NCBI RefSeq assembly: GCF_913055755.1
Contig: NZ_CAJXKH010000002.1
Location: 62,001-126,000 of the forward strand
Direction: 5' to 3'
Source of the DNA: an uncultured Microbulbifer sp.
GTDB taxonomy: Bacteria; Pseudomonadota; Gammaproteobacteria; Pseudomonadales; Cellvibrionaceae
Length of the DNA: 64,000 nt
A program made the translations under genes and the position numbers. Below the pieces are notes generated by a model, which was not told where the DNA came from, searched no databases, and saw only the letters and a program-made list of their open reading frames with translations. Below, piece after piece: positions 1 through 9,775 of this stretch. Numbering within the stretch: the first letter of the stretch is position 1; the number at the start of each line of letters is the position of its first letter.

Positions 1-149
1 GGCTGATCCCGCAGATGGCGCGTCAGCAACCCCGCCGCCAGCGCAATCCCCACCACGATACCGATGGTGGTGAGTACCGTACTGGTGATCTGCAGCGGCC
101 CGAGCTGGAACAGCACCTCTGGAGACAATTCGCCACCGTTCTCGGCCAT
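1..149 (-). CDS. F-type ATPase membrane subunit, probably subunit a (N-terminal fragment)
   Basis: The gene starts at the ATG at 147-149 and runs off the left edge, so only about 49 residues are seen. The visible start is MAENGGELSPEVLFQLGPLQ, followed by one hydrophobic helix ending in LLTRHLRD. A short LFxLGPxxIT lead and a first helix of this kind are typical of the start of subunit a of alternative F-ATPases, which forms the ion path next to the c-ring. The gene lies 6 bases after the AtpQ-like gene and clearly belongs to the same operon. In the N-ATPase order D-C-Q-R-B, an AtpR gene would be expected at this place. The visible sequence looks more like AtpB than AtpR, but the fragment is too short to exclude AtpR. 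Confidence 0.55.
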   Translation of the reverse strand, partial: MAENGGELSPEVLFQLGPLQITSTVLTTIGIVVGIALAAGLLTRHLRDQ

Positions 150-155
150 CGCTTG

Positions 156-431
156 CTATTCCCTGATCAGCAGATAGATATTTACACCTCCGACCACCAC
201 ACCGAGAAAGATCAGGCTCAGGGTCCAGCGCATGGAATAGCCGCTCGCAAAACCGTCGAGCCAGCGTCCGAGGTAGGCACCGCCCACTACGGGAAGCACA
301 AAGACCAGGCCCAGGGTACCGATGTAGATGGTCTGGGCCAGCAGTGTGCGGCGGTCCCGTTCGGCCCGTTTCATACGCCGGGCCTGGCGCCTTACCCGCT
401 CGCGCAGTTCTTCGTCTGTGTCCCTGGTCAT
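156..431 (-). CDS. atpQ: N-ATPase AtpQ-like (AtpZ/AtpI family) small membrane protein
   Basis: A 91-residue protein with a highly charged, Arg-rich N-terminal third (about residues 1-28) followed by two predicted membrane helices (about 32-52 and 65-88) joined by a short loop containing GRWLDG. This layout is the AtpZ/AtpQ type of small F-ATPase accessory protein, which in the N-ATPase family sits directly after atpD and atpC. The position here, 20 bases after the epsilon gene and 6 bases before a subunit a-like gene, agrees. Its role in the family is thought to be in assembly or cation supply to the Fo part; that is family knowledge and not visible in the sequence. Confidence 0.75.
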   Translation of the reverse strand: MTRDTDEELRERVRRQARRMKRAERDRRTLLAQTIYIGTLGLVFVLPVVGGAYLGRWLDGFASGYSMRWTLSLIFLGVVVGGVNIYLLIRE

Positions 432-451
432 GGCTGTCCGCGTCGCATCGG

Positions 452-2364
<1,913 letters not shown>

Positions 2365-2408
2365 CTAAAATAGGCGCGTCACCCTCACTGCTCGAGGCGT
2401 CAGCGCTA

Positions 2409-3125
2409 ATGGACAACAAACAGCTCCCCGCATTTCGCGCCGAGGGCCTGACCAAGGTTTACGGCAGCGGTGAATCTACGGTCTATGCCCTGCGCGGTGT
2501 GGACCTGGCGGTGCCGCGGGGGGAAATGGTGGTGCTGCTGGGCCCCTCCGGCAGCGGTAAATCCACGCTGTTGAATATCCTCGGCGGGCTGGACTCCCCC
2601 ACCGACGGCCGCGTGTTTTTCGACAACCAGGAACTCACCGCTTTCGACGATCGCCACCTGACCCGGTTCCGGCGCGAACACGTGGGCTTTGTATTCCAGT
2701 TCTACAACCTGATTCCGAGCCTGACCGCGCGGGAGAATGTGGCCCTGGTGACGGAGATCGCGCAGGATCCCATGTCACCGGAAAAGGCGCTGGAACTGGT
2801 GGGGCTGGGACAGCGAATGGATCACTTTCCCGCGCAATTGTCCGGGGGCGAGCAGCAGCGAGTGGCGATCGCCCGCGCCATCGCCAAGCAACCGCGGGTG
2901 CTGTTCTGCGACGAGCCCACCGGCGCGCTCGACAGTAAAACCGGGATCGTGGTCCTCGAGGCGATCGCGCGGGTAAACCGCGAGCTTGGTACCACCGCTA
3001 TGGTGATCACCCATAACGCCGCCATCGCCGGCATGGCGAACCGGGTACTGACCATGGCGGATGGCCAGATTCAGCATACCGAAGTGAATGCCCGTCCCTG
3101 CGAACCCCGGGAACTGAGCTGGTAA
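2409..3125 (+). CDS. ABC exporter ATP-binding protein (MacB/LolD/DevA type)
   Basis: A 238-residue ATPase of the LolD/MacB group, the nucleotide-binding half of an exporter. Visible are Walker [10 protein letters not shown] (about residues 45-53), a Q-loop in [18 protein letters not shown], the signature [15 protein letters not shown] and Walker [13 protein letters not shown], followed by the switch histidine in VITHN. The FYNLIPxLTAxENV stretch is typical of this family. It is first in a three-gene plus-strand operon; the permease begins 5 bases after its stop and a membrane fusion protein follows. The start is the ATG at 2409. The cargo cannot be told from the sequence. Confidence 0.92.
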   Translation: MDNKQLPAFRAEGLTKVYGSGESTVYALRGVDLAVPRGEMVVLLGPSGSGKSTLLNILGGLDSPTDGRVFFDNQELTAFDDRHLTRFRREHVGFVFQFYNLIPSLTARENVALVTEIAQDPMSPEKALELVGLGQRMDHFPAQLSGGEQQRVAIARAIAKQPRVLFCDEPTGALDSKTGIVVLEAIARVNRELGTTAMVITHNAAIAGMANRVLTMADGQIQHTEVNARPCEPRELSW

Positions 3126-3130
3126 ACCGC

Positions 3131-5506
3131 ATGCTCGAGCTTTTCAAGCCTCTGGATCGCAAACTGCTGCGGGACCTCTGGGCCATCAAGGGGCAGGCGC
3201 TGGCCATCGCACTGGTAATCGGCTGTGGCATCGGCATGTATGTAATGTCGAAAGGCATGCTGGTTTCCCTTGCGGAGACCCGTGCGGCCTACTATGAGCG
3301 CTATCGCTTCGCCAATGTGTGGGCACCGGTGAAGCGCGCCCCCGATGCGCTGCTGGATACCATCGTCGCCCTCCCCGGGGTGCGCCGCGCCGAAACCCGC
3401 ATTCGCGCCGGAGTGATCCTCGATGTGGAGGGCGCGGTGGCACCGATCACCGGGGAGATACAGTCCCTCCCCGCCATTCGCGGCCCCCATATCAACGACT
3501 TTGTACTGCGCCAGGGGCGCTATCCGGACCCGGTACGGGAAGAGGAAGTCCTGGCGCTGGATGCTTTTGCAGAAGCACACAAGTTGCTCCCCGGCGACCA
3601 CGTGCACGCAATCCTGAACGGTACCAAGAAAAAGCTCACCATTACCGGCCTGGTGCTGGCACCGGAATATGTGTACGCCATTTCCCCCGGTGAGATAGTC
3701 CCGGATAAAAAACGCTTTGGTGTTCTGTGGATGAGCCGCGACGCGCTGGGGCACGCGTTCGACCTGGACGGGGCCTTCAACGAGGCAGTGTTGCTCACCT
3801 CTACCGGCAGCCATGAAGAGGCATTGCTCGACCGTCTGGACCGACTGCTGAAACGCTACGGTGCCACCGGTGCCTACGGCCGTGAGCAGCAGATCTCCGA
3901 CCAGTTCCTCACCAATGAAATCGACCAGCTGGAAACCATGGGCAAATTGTTGCCACCCATTTTCCTGCTGGTTGCGACGTTTCTGCTCAATGTTGTGATC
4001 GGGCGCCTGATCGACACGGAGCGGGAACAGATCGGTCTGCTCAAGGCCTTCGGTTACCGCGACACCACCGTTGCCCTGCACTATATGAAAATGATCGGCG
4101 CGGTAACGCTGGTGGGGGTCGTTATCGGAATTGTGCTGGGGCTGTGGCTCGGCCACGGCCTGGCGAACATGTACCAGGACTACTTCAAGTTTCCTTTCCT
4201 GCTGTTTCGCGCCCCGCCCGACGTCTATCTTGTGGCTGTGGGATTCAGTTTACTGGTGGCGGGAGTCGGCACATTTTCTTCCGTGCGCCGAGTGGTGCAA
4301 CTGGACCCCGCGGTGGCGATGGTGCCGCCGCCACCGCCGGATTACAGTCGCTCTGCGCGCTGGCTGGAATTGCTCGCGCGCTGGATCGACCAGCCGTCGC
4401 GCATGATCCTGCGCCACCTGTATCGCTGGCCCCGGCGCGCAGCCATGACCTGCATCGGCATCGCCATGTCCATGGGATTGCTGATCGGCTCCAGTTTTTC
4501 CCTGGATGCGATGATCTACATGGTGGATATCAGTTTCAATGTGATCGACCGCCAGGATGTGACCGTCAGTTTTGTCGAGCCGCGCAATATCCGCGCGATC
4601 CAGGACGTGCTGCACGCGCCCGGCGCGATCAGTGCAGAGCCCTTCCGCGCGATACCGGTAGTGCTGCGCAATGGGCCGCGCAGTCGCAGGGAGGCGATCA
4701 TCGGCCTCGGCCAGAGCCCGGAGCTGAGCCGGGTGGTGGATACACAATTGCGACCGGTGCCTATTCCCGAGCAGGGTATTGTGCTGTCGGACAAGCTCGC
4801 GGAACTGTTGCAGGTGCGCGAGGGAGAGCTGCTGCGGGTAGAGGTGCGCACCGGGCGCCGCCCGGAGCTGGACGTTCCGGTGAGCGGCGTCGTAAAAACC
4901 TATATGGGGACCGCTGCATATATGGATCTCGAGGCAATGAACCGGATGCTGAAGGAAGATACCGCCATTTCCGGTAGTTACCTGCTGGTTGACCCGGACC
5001 ATACCGAAGCGTTTTATCAGGCCCTGAAAAATACCCCGGTAGTGGCCGGTGTCAGCCTGCAGGAACAGGCGCAGAAAGCATTTTACGACACCCTCCAGGA
5101 AAGCCTCGGCACCTTCGTTTTCTTCAACACCATATTCGCCGGCCTGATTGCCCTGGGAGTGGTGTACAATAGCGCGCGTATTTCCCTATCCGAACGCGGA
5201 CGGGAGCTGGCAAGTCTGCGGGTGCTGGGCCTCACCCGCGGTGAGGTTTCCTATATCCTGCTGGGCGAACTGGCACTGCTCACCCTGATCGCTTTGCCCA
5301 TCGGTGCCCTCCTCGGTTACCTGCTGGCCTGGACCCTGGTGCAGTCGTTCAACACCGAGCTGTTCCGTATCCCGCTGATCATCTCCCCATCCACCTACGG
5401 TTACGCCGCTCTGGTCGTGGTGCTTTCTGCACTGGCCTCCGGCCTGTTGGTAAATCGACGCGTGCAGAAGCTCGACCTGATTGCCGTCCTGAAGACACGG
5501 GAGTAG
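3131..5506 (+). CDS. ABC exporter permease with two FtsX domains
   Basis: A 791-residue inner-membrane protein with an N-terminal helix (about 18-40), a large periplasmic domain, a first FtsX block (three helices, about 275-405), a second periplasmic region starting after a further helix near 440-460, and a second FtsX block (about 655-780). Permeases of this doubled FtsX type work with a LolD-like ATPase and often a HlyD-like adaptor, here encoded directly on either side. The second block contains the NSARISLSERGRELASLRVLG stretch (given here as the family hallmark near residues 675-695), which contacts the ATPase. It probably exports a lipid, peptide or antibiotic-like compound; the substrate is unknown. 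Confidence 0.88.
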   Translation: MLELFKPLDRKLLRDLWAIKGQALAIALVIGCGIGMYVMSKGMLVSLAETRAAYYERYRFANVWAPVKRAPDALLDTIVALPGVRRAETRIRAGVILDVEGAVAPITGEIQSLPAIRGPHINDFVLRQGRYPDPVREEEVLALDAFAEAHKLLPGDHVHAILNGTKKKLTITGLVLAPEYVYAISPGEIVPDKKRFGVLWMSRDALGHAFDLDGAFNEAVLLTSTGSHEEALLDRLDRLLKRYGATGAYGREQQISDQFLTNEIDQLETMGKLLPPIFLLVATFLLNVVIGRLIDTEREQIGLLKAFGYRDTTVALHYMKMIGAVTLVGVVIGIVLGLWLGHGLANMYQDYFKFPFLLFRAPPDVYLVAVGFSLLVAGVGTFSSVRRVVQLDPAVAMVPPPPPDYSRSARWLELLARWIDQPSRMILRHLYRWPRRAAMTCIGIAMSMGLLIGSSFSLDAMIYMVDISFNVIDRQDVTVSFVEPRNIRAIQDVLHAPGAISAEPFRAIPVVLRNGPRSRREAIIGLGQSPELSRVVDTQLRPVPIPEQGIVLSDKLAELLQVREGELLRVEVRTGRRPELDVPVSGVVKTYMGTAAYMDLEAMNRMLKEDTAISGSYLLVDPDHTEAFYQALKNTPVVAGVSLQEQAQKAFYDTLQESLGTFVFFNTIFAGLIALGVVYNSARISLSERGRELASLRVLGLTRGEVSYILLGELALLTLIALPIGALLGYLLAWTLVQSFNTELFRIPLIISPSTYGYAALVVVLSALASGLLVNRRVQKLDLIAVLKTRE

Positions 5507-5517
5507 CCGAGGGACAT

Positions 5518-6729
5518 ATGGGCCGCAAACTCGTCAAACGCATTGTCGCACTCGGCCTGCTCGCCGCACTGCTGGCGTTTTTTATCTATGCGTTTATGCC
5601 TCAGCCGGTACCGGTGGATATGGCCGCGGTGAGTCGCGGCCCCATGCAGGTAGCGGTGAGCGATGAAGGGTATACCCGGGTACACGATGTATACGTGGTT
5701 TCCGCCCCGGTCACCGGTTACCTGTTGCGTATCGATGGTGAGGTAGGCGATACGGTAACCGCGGCGAAAACGCAACTCGCCGAACTGCTGCCCACCCATC
5801 CGCAGTTTCTCGATGAACGCACCCGCAATCAGGCCGAGGCCGCCATCCGCAGTGCCGAGGCCGCACTCAAGCTTGCGGCAGCCGAGCGTCGCGATGCAGA
5901 GGCGCAGCTGAAATTTGCCAGCGCGGACGCGAAGCGCGCGCGCAAACTGGCGGAGAAGGGACACATTTCCAAGGTGGAACTCGAGCGCAATGAACTGGCC
6001 CTGGACAGCGCCAAAGCCGCGCTGGATACCGCCCACGCGGCCGAACGGGTACGCCTGGGAGAGCTGGATAATGCCCGCGCAGCATTGATCAGGCCGGCAC
6101 GTGGTGCGCCCCGGAGTGGGGATGCCGATACCGTCGCGATTACCGCACCGGTCAGCGGACGCATTCTCAGGTTGTTGCAGGAAAGTGAGCGCGTGGTGCC
6201 GGTTGGCACCCCACTGCTGGAAATTGGCAACCCCGGTGAACTGGAAATAGTCATCGACCTGCTGTCCCGGGATGCGGTCAAGGTGCAGCCGGGCGCGTCC
6301 GTCGTTATCAGCAACTGGGGCGGTGATCGCCCTCTCAATGGCAGCGTACGACTGGTGGAACCCTACGGATTTACCAAGATTTCCGCGCTGGGGATTGAGG
6401 AGCAGCGGGTCAATGTGATCGTCGACATCACCGATCCCGCACAGACCTGGTCACGCCTCGGACACGGCTACCGGGTGGATGCGGCGATCGAGACCTGGCG
6501 CGCAGACGATGTCATGCAGGTGCCCACCGGTGCCCTCTTCCGCCATCAGAAAGCCTGGGCGCTGTTCCGGGTGATCGGTGATCGCGCGGTGCGCACGGAA
6601 ATCGAGATCGGGCACAACAATGGCCAGACCGCAGAAATCCTGTCGGGGGTAAAGCCCGGAGAGGTCATCGTACTTCATCCCAGTGAGCGGATTGCCGACG
6701 GGGTAAAACTGACTAAACGGGCGCTTTAA
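5518..6729 (+). CDS. HlyD-type membrane fusion protein of the ABC exporter
   Basis: A 403-residue periplasmic adaptor. An N-terminal membrane anchor (about 8-27) is followed by a biotinyl-lipoyl half-motif (VTGYLLRIDGEVGDTV), a long alpha-helical hairpin rich in Ala, Glu and Arg (about 100-200), the second half-motif (APVSGRILRLL) and beta-barrel and membrane-proximal domains. It begins 11 bases after the permease stop and completes an ATPase-permease-adaptor exporter. The hairpin should contact a TolC-like outer-membrane channel, but no such channel is encoded in this operon. The start is the ATG at 5518. Confidence 0.88.
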   Translation: MGRKLVKRIVALGLLAALLAFFIYAFMPQPVPVDMAAVSRGPMQVAVSDEGYTRVHDVYVVSAPVTGYLLRIDGEVGDTVTAAKTQLAELLPTHPQFLDERTRNQAEAAIRSAEAALKLAAAERRDAEAQLKFASADAKRARKLAEKGHISKVELERNELALDSAKAALDTAHAAERVRLGELDNARAALIRPARGAPRSGDADTVAITAPVSGRILRLLQESERVVPVGTPLLEIGNPGELEIVIDLLSRDAVKVQPGASVVISNWGGDRPLNGSVRLVEPYGFTKISALGIEEQRVNVIVDITDPAQTWSRLGHGYRVDAAIETWRADDVMQVPTGALFRHQKAWALFRVIGDRAVRTEIEIGHNNGQTAEILSGVKPGEVIVLHPSERIADGVKLTKRAL

Positions 6730-6751
6730 TCCGGCAGCGCACGTAACATAT

Positions 6752-7381
6752 TCAAATTAGGTGCTGGGATTCCACCGTATGAATACCTGGATCGTGTTCG
6801 AGTGCTGCCGTCAGCAGCGCAGCGGCAATATTTTTCGCGGGATTGATCCGCCAGCGTCGCGGCAGCACCGGGCCGAGCAGGCCGAGACACACAGCCAGCA
6901 CCCGTTCACCCGGGCGGAACTCCTCCCGGTGTCCGCCGATGAGTCCCGGGCGTACCAGCGTCAGCGATTCAAACCTGACCCGTTGCAGGTCTCGCTCAAG
7001 CTGGCCCTTTACGCGGTTGTAGAAGAAGCGTGAATTCGGATCCGCGCCGAGGGCTGAATTCAGCACATAGGTTGTAACGCCATTGCGATGGGCCAGTTGC
7101 GCAATGGCCAGCGGATAATCGTGGTCCACCCGGGCAAATGCCTCCCGCGATCCAGCCTTGCCCATGGTGGTACCCAGTGCACAGATCACCGCATCTACTT
7201 GCCACCAGTCCGCTCCGGAAGGCAACCGATCAAAATCCACCTTAGGTGTAAGGAGCTTTGGACGCGCAGAAAGCGGCTGCCGCACGGGTGCGACTACCTG
7301 CTCCACAGATTCGTCCGCCAGCGCCAGATCCAGTACATGGCCACCCACCAGGCCGGTGGCGCCCACAATCATCAATCTCAC
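6752..7381 (-). CDS. NAD(P)-binding Rossmann-fold protein (atypical SDR, HTATIP2/YbjT-like)
   Basis: About 209 residues. The N-terminus has the nucleotide-binding GATGLVGGHVL motif of extended or atypical short-chain dehydrogenases. VDAVICALGTTMGKAGS and a YxxxK-like stretch (FYNRVKGQLERDL) follow, as in small HTATIP2/Tip30-like oxidoreductases. The start is either the GTG at 7379-7381 or the ATG at 7370-7372, three codons later. The gene converges with the ABC exporter operon and has no obvious operon partner, so the substrate is unknown. Confidence 0.8.
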   Translation of the reverse strand: MRLMIVGATGLVGGHVLDLALADESVEQVVAPVRQPLSARPKLLTPKVDFDRLPSGADWWQVDAVICALGTTMGKAGSREAFARVDHDYPLAIAQLAHRNGVTTYVLNSALGADPNSRFFYNRVKGQLERDLQRVRFESLTLVRPGLIGGHREEFRPGERVLAVCLGLLGPVLPRRWRINPAKNIAAALLTAALEHDPGIHTVESQHLI

Positions 7382-7551
7382 AATTCAGCTTTCCGTATTT
7401 AACCCGGCAATGACATTTTTCACGAATTTCCCCTCTTATAGCCGACAGCACTCATTGCAGCAGCCCAGCCCAAGGAGTCTCTTCTTCTTTCCCAAATGAG
7501 GTAGTGCGGCGATTAGTTTCCCGGAATTGAATGATTGTAAAAGAAGAATGG

Positions 7552-7872
7552 CTAAACAAGATGCAGGGTGAAGAAAGCCATCAATGCAAACATGCTGCAG
7601 ACCAGGGCGAGTAGCAGCAGATCAAACGGCCGCTCTTCGGCCGAAAATTCCCCCGGAGTATCGATCTCCTTTTGCTTGGCGCGCATCCGCAGGTAAGACA
7701 GGAAAACCACAACCCCGCCAGTTACAAACAGCGCAACTTCTGTCCAAGGAGAAGGTATCCGGCTGCCCAGCCGCCCGATCGCAATGCCAAAGCCTACCAC
7801 AGCAATGGCGGTACGAATCCAGGCGAGGAAAGTGCGCTCATTGGCCGCATGCTCCTGAAAGTTACGAATCAT
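7552..7872 (-). CDS. DUF202 (YidH-like) inner-membrane protein
   Basis: A 106-residue membrane protein with the DUF202 hallmark [19 protein letters not shown] at residues 12-30 and three predicted helices (about 20-40, 47-63, 85-105). The E. coli relative is YidH, whose function is not established. It appears to be a single gene with its promoter in 7873-8083, divergent from the nuclease gene. Confidence 0.85.
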   Translation of the reverse strand: MIRNFQEHAANERTFLAWIRTAIAVVGFGIAIGRLGSRIPSPWTEVALFVTGGVVVFLSYLRMRAKQKEIDTPGEFSAEERPFDLLLLALVCSMFALMAFFTLHLV

Positions 7873-8083
7873 ATGCGGTTCCGGTAAGGGTTGGTGCTGT
7901 TTCGAAGTAGAAGTCTAGACTCCGACCGGCGATCCATTCATGGTCTATGCAGGCCGCTCGGGGATTGTCGCGAATACACGGTCGCATCCGCGTTTGTTCC
8001 TCGCATCGAAGTGCTGTATAACCATACAGCTCACAGTACGATCCCGAGTTTGCCCACTAGCCGCGCACGCGAATCAGACCATC

Positions 8084-9775
8084 ATGCCCTCGCCCACCCC
8101 AATTGAACTTGCTCCGGATTATTATCTGGTCAATTTCTGCGCATTGCTGGAATTCGTGATGTCCCGCTACCAGCCACTGTTGTCACCAGATGAGCGGGCA
8201 CTTTTCGACCACTTCCATGCTGCGGCGCCGGACAGTCAGCGGCTCTATGTGAGGCTGCTGTCCCGCAAGGGCGTGCCGTCCTCTGCAGGTGCCCTGTTTC
8301 GGCAGGACAAGCTCGCGTACCCGGAAATCGACGACCTGGCCGCGGCTACAGAAGAGCTGCGGGGTGTCGGGCTCTTGCAGCACAACCCCGCCCTTCCCCT
8401 GGCAGAAATACTCCCGCTGTTCACGAAAGCCGAACTGATGCCCCGGAGCCTGGTTCCCCTGCCCCGGTCCATCAAACGTCCGGCGCTGGAACAGGCGTTG
8501 CTGGACCAGGCGCAAGATCCCGCAGTTTTTGCTGATGGCGAGACCGTACTTGCAGTCCAGGGCGCGGAACACTTTGAAACCTTCAAGTTGTGCTTCTTCG
8601 GCAACCTGAACCAGGACCTGACCGACTGGGTGCTGCGGGACCTGGGCCTGTACCAGTACGAACGCTACCCCCTCGACAAGCACAACCTGCCATTCCAGAG
8701 CCGCGCCCAGATCGAACGGCACCAGAGATATTACGCGTGTCTGGCACAGCAGGATGAGGCCGTGGAAAGCGGTTGTGAAGCCATACTTGGGCTGGCGTTG
8801 CAACTCCCCACGGTGCCGGATAGCGACACCACCCTGCGCCGCCGGGTGGACCGCCTGCGGCTGGCCCTGGGGCGACAGCTCGAACGCCTTGAAGCACTGG
8901 ATGCGGCGGAGCGGTTATACCGGGAATGTATCCACCCTCCGGCCCGTGAGCGCCGCGCGCGCATCGCGGTCAAGTCAGGGGAAATCGACAGGGGCCTGTC
9001 GCTGTGTCGCGAAATCCTGGCTGCCCCCTCCAGTGAAGCGGAGCAGGTGTTTGCGGAAAGCTTTGGCTACCGCACGGCAAAACGCGAGAAGCGGCTGGAA
9101 GACTGGGCTGCACCTGAGCGCTACCAGCCACCCACGGAAACCGTCACCGTGCCCCCGATGCAGGAATGCGTGGAATTGCTGGCGGCGGACTGGTTGCAGC
9201 AGACTGGCGGTAACTCGACACAGTGTTTTTACGTGGAGAACTGCCTGTTTAACGGCGTGTTGGGACTCTATGTCTGGGACATTCTTTTTGCCCCGCTTCC
9301 CGGGGCCTTCTTCAATCCGTTTCAGGTGGCCCCGAGCGACTTCCGCTCGCCGGATTTTTACTCCGCGCGCCGGGAGGCTTTCGAACAGCGGCTGGCGGAA
9401 CTCGACGAAAGTACCCTCGCCCAGCGCGTGTGGGGTACCTACCGGGAAAAACATGGCATAGCCAATCCCCTGGTTGCCTGGGACGCACTATCAGAATCCC
9501 TGCTGGCATTGGCACTGCAGCGCATTCCCGCTTGCCACTGGCACCGATTGTTCGAGCGCCTGTTGCGGGATATCACCCACTACCGCAGCGGACTGCCGGA
9601 TCTGATCCTGTTTCCGGCAACGGGCGGCTACGAACTGGTGGAGGTCAAAGGCCCCGGTGACCGGCTGCAGCAAAACCAGCAGCGCTGGCTGGCATTTTTT
9701 GCGCGCAACCACATACCCCACCGGGTGCTACATGTGGAATGGGCCCAGGCCCCGGCGGATGAGGTGGTGACTTGA
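8084..9775 (+). CDS. FAN1-like VRR-NUC nuclease
   Basis: A 563-residue protein from the ATG at 8084 (MPSPTPIELAPDYYL); the open frame extends upstream, but without family sequence. The N-terminal half resembles bacterial FAN1: DYYLVNFCALLEFVMSRYQPLLSPDE and then the winged-helix-like FRQDKLAYPEIDDL region. A helical repeat middle follows. The C-terminal VRR-NUC domain shows the PD-(D/E)xK site as GLPDLIL (D506) and VEVKGPGDRLQQNQ (E520, K522). FAN1 enzymes cut 5' flaps and unhook interstrand crosslinks. The stop overlaps the TTG start of the helicase gene, so the two proteins are coupled. Length and domain order match the crystallised Pseudomonas FAN1 type. Confidence 0.88.
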   Translation: MPSPTPIELAPDYYLVNFCALLEFVMSRYQPLLSPDERALFDHFHAAAPDSQRLYVRLLSRKGVPSSAGALFRQDKLAYPEIDDLAAATEELRGVGLLQHNPALPLAEILPLFTKAELMPRSLVPLPRSIKRPALEQALLDQAQDPAVFADGETVLAVQGAEHFETFKLCFFGNLNQDLTDWVLRDLGLYQYERYPLDKHNLPFQSRAQIERHQRYYACLAQQDEAVESGCEAILGLALQLPTVPDSDTTLRRRVDRLRLALGRQLERLEALDAAERLYRECIHPPARERRARIAVKSGEIDRGLSLCREILAAPSSEAEQVFAESFGYRTAKREKRLEDWAAPERYQPPTETVTVPPMQECVELLAADWLQQTGGNSTQCFYVENCLFNGVLGLYVWDILFAPLPGAFFNPFQVAPSDFRSPDFYSARREAFEQRLAELDESTLAQRVWGTYREKHGIANPLVAWDALSESLLALALQRIPACHWHRLFERLLRDITHYRSGLPDLILFPATGGYELVEVKGPGDRLQQNQQRWLAFFARNHIPHRVLHVEWAQAPADEVVT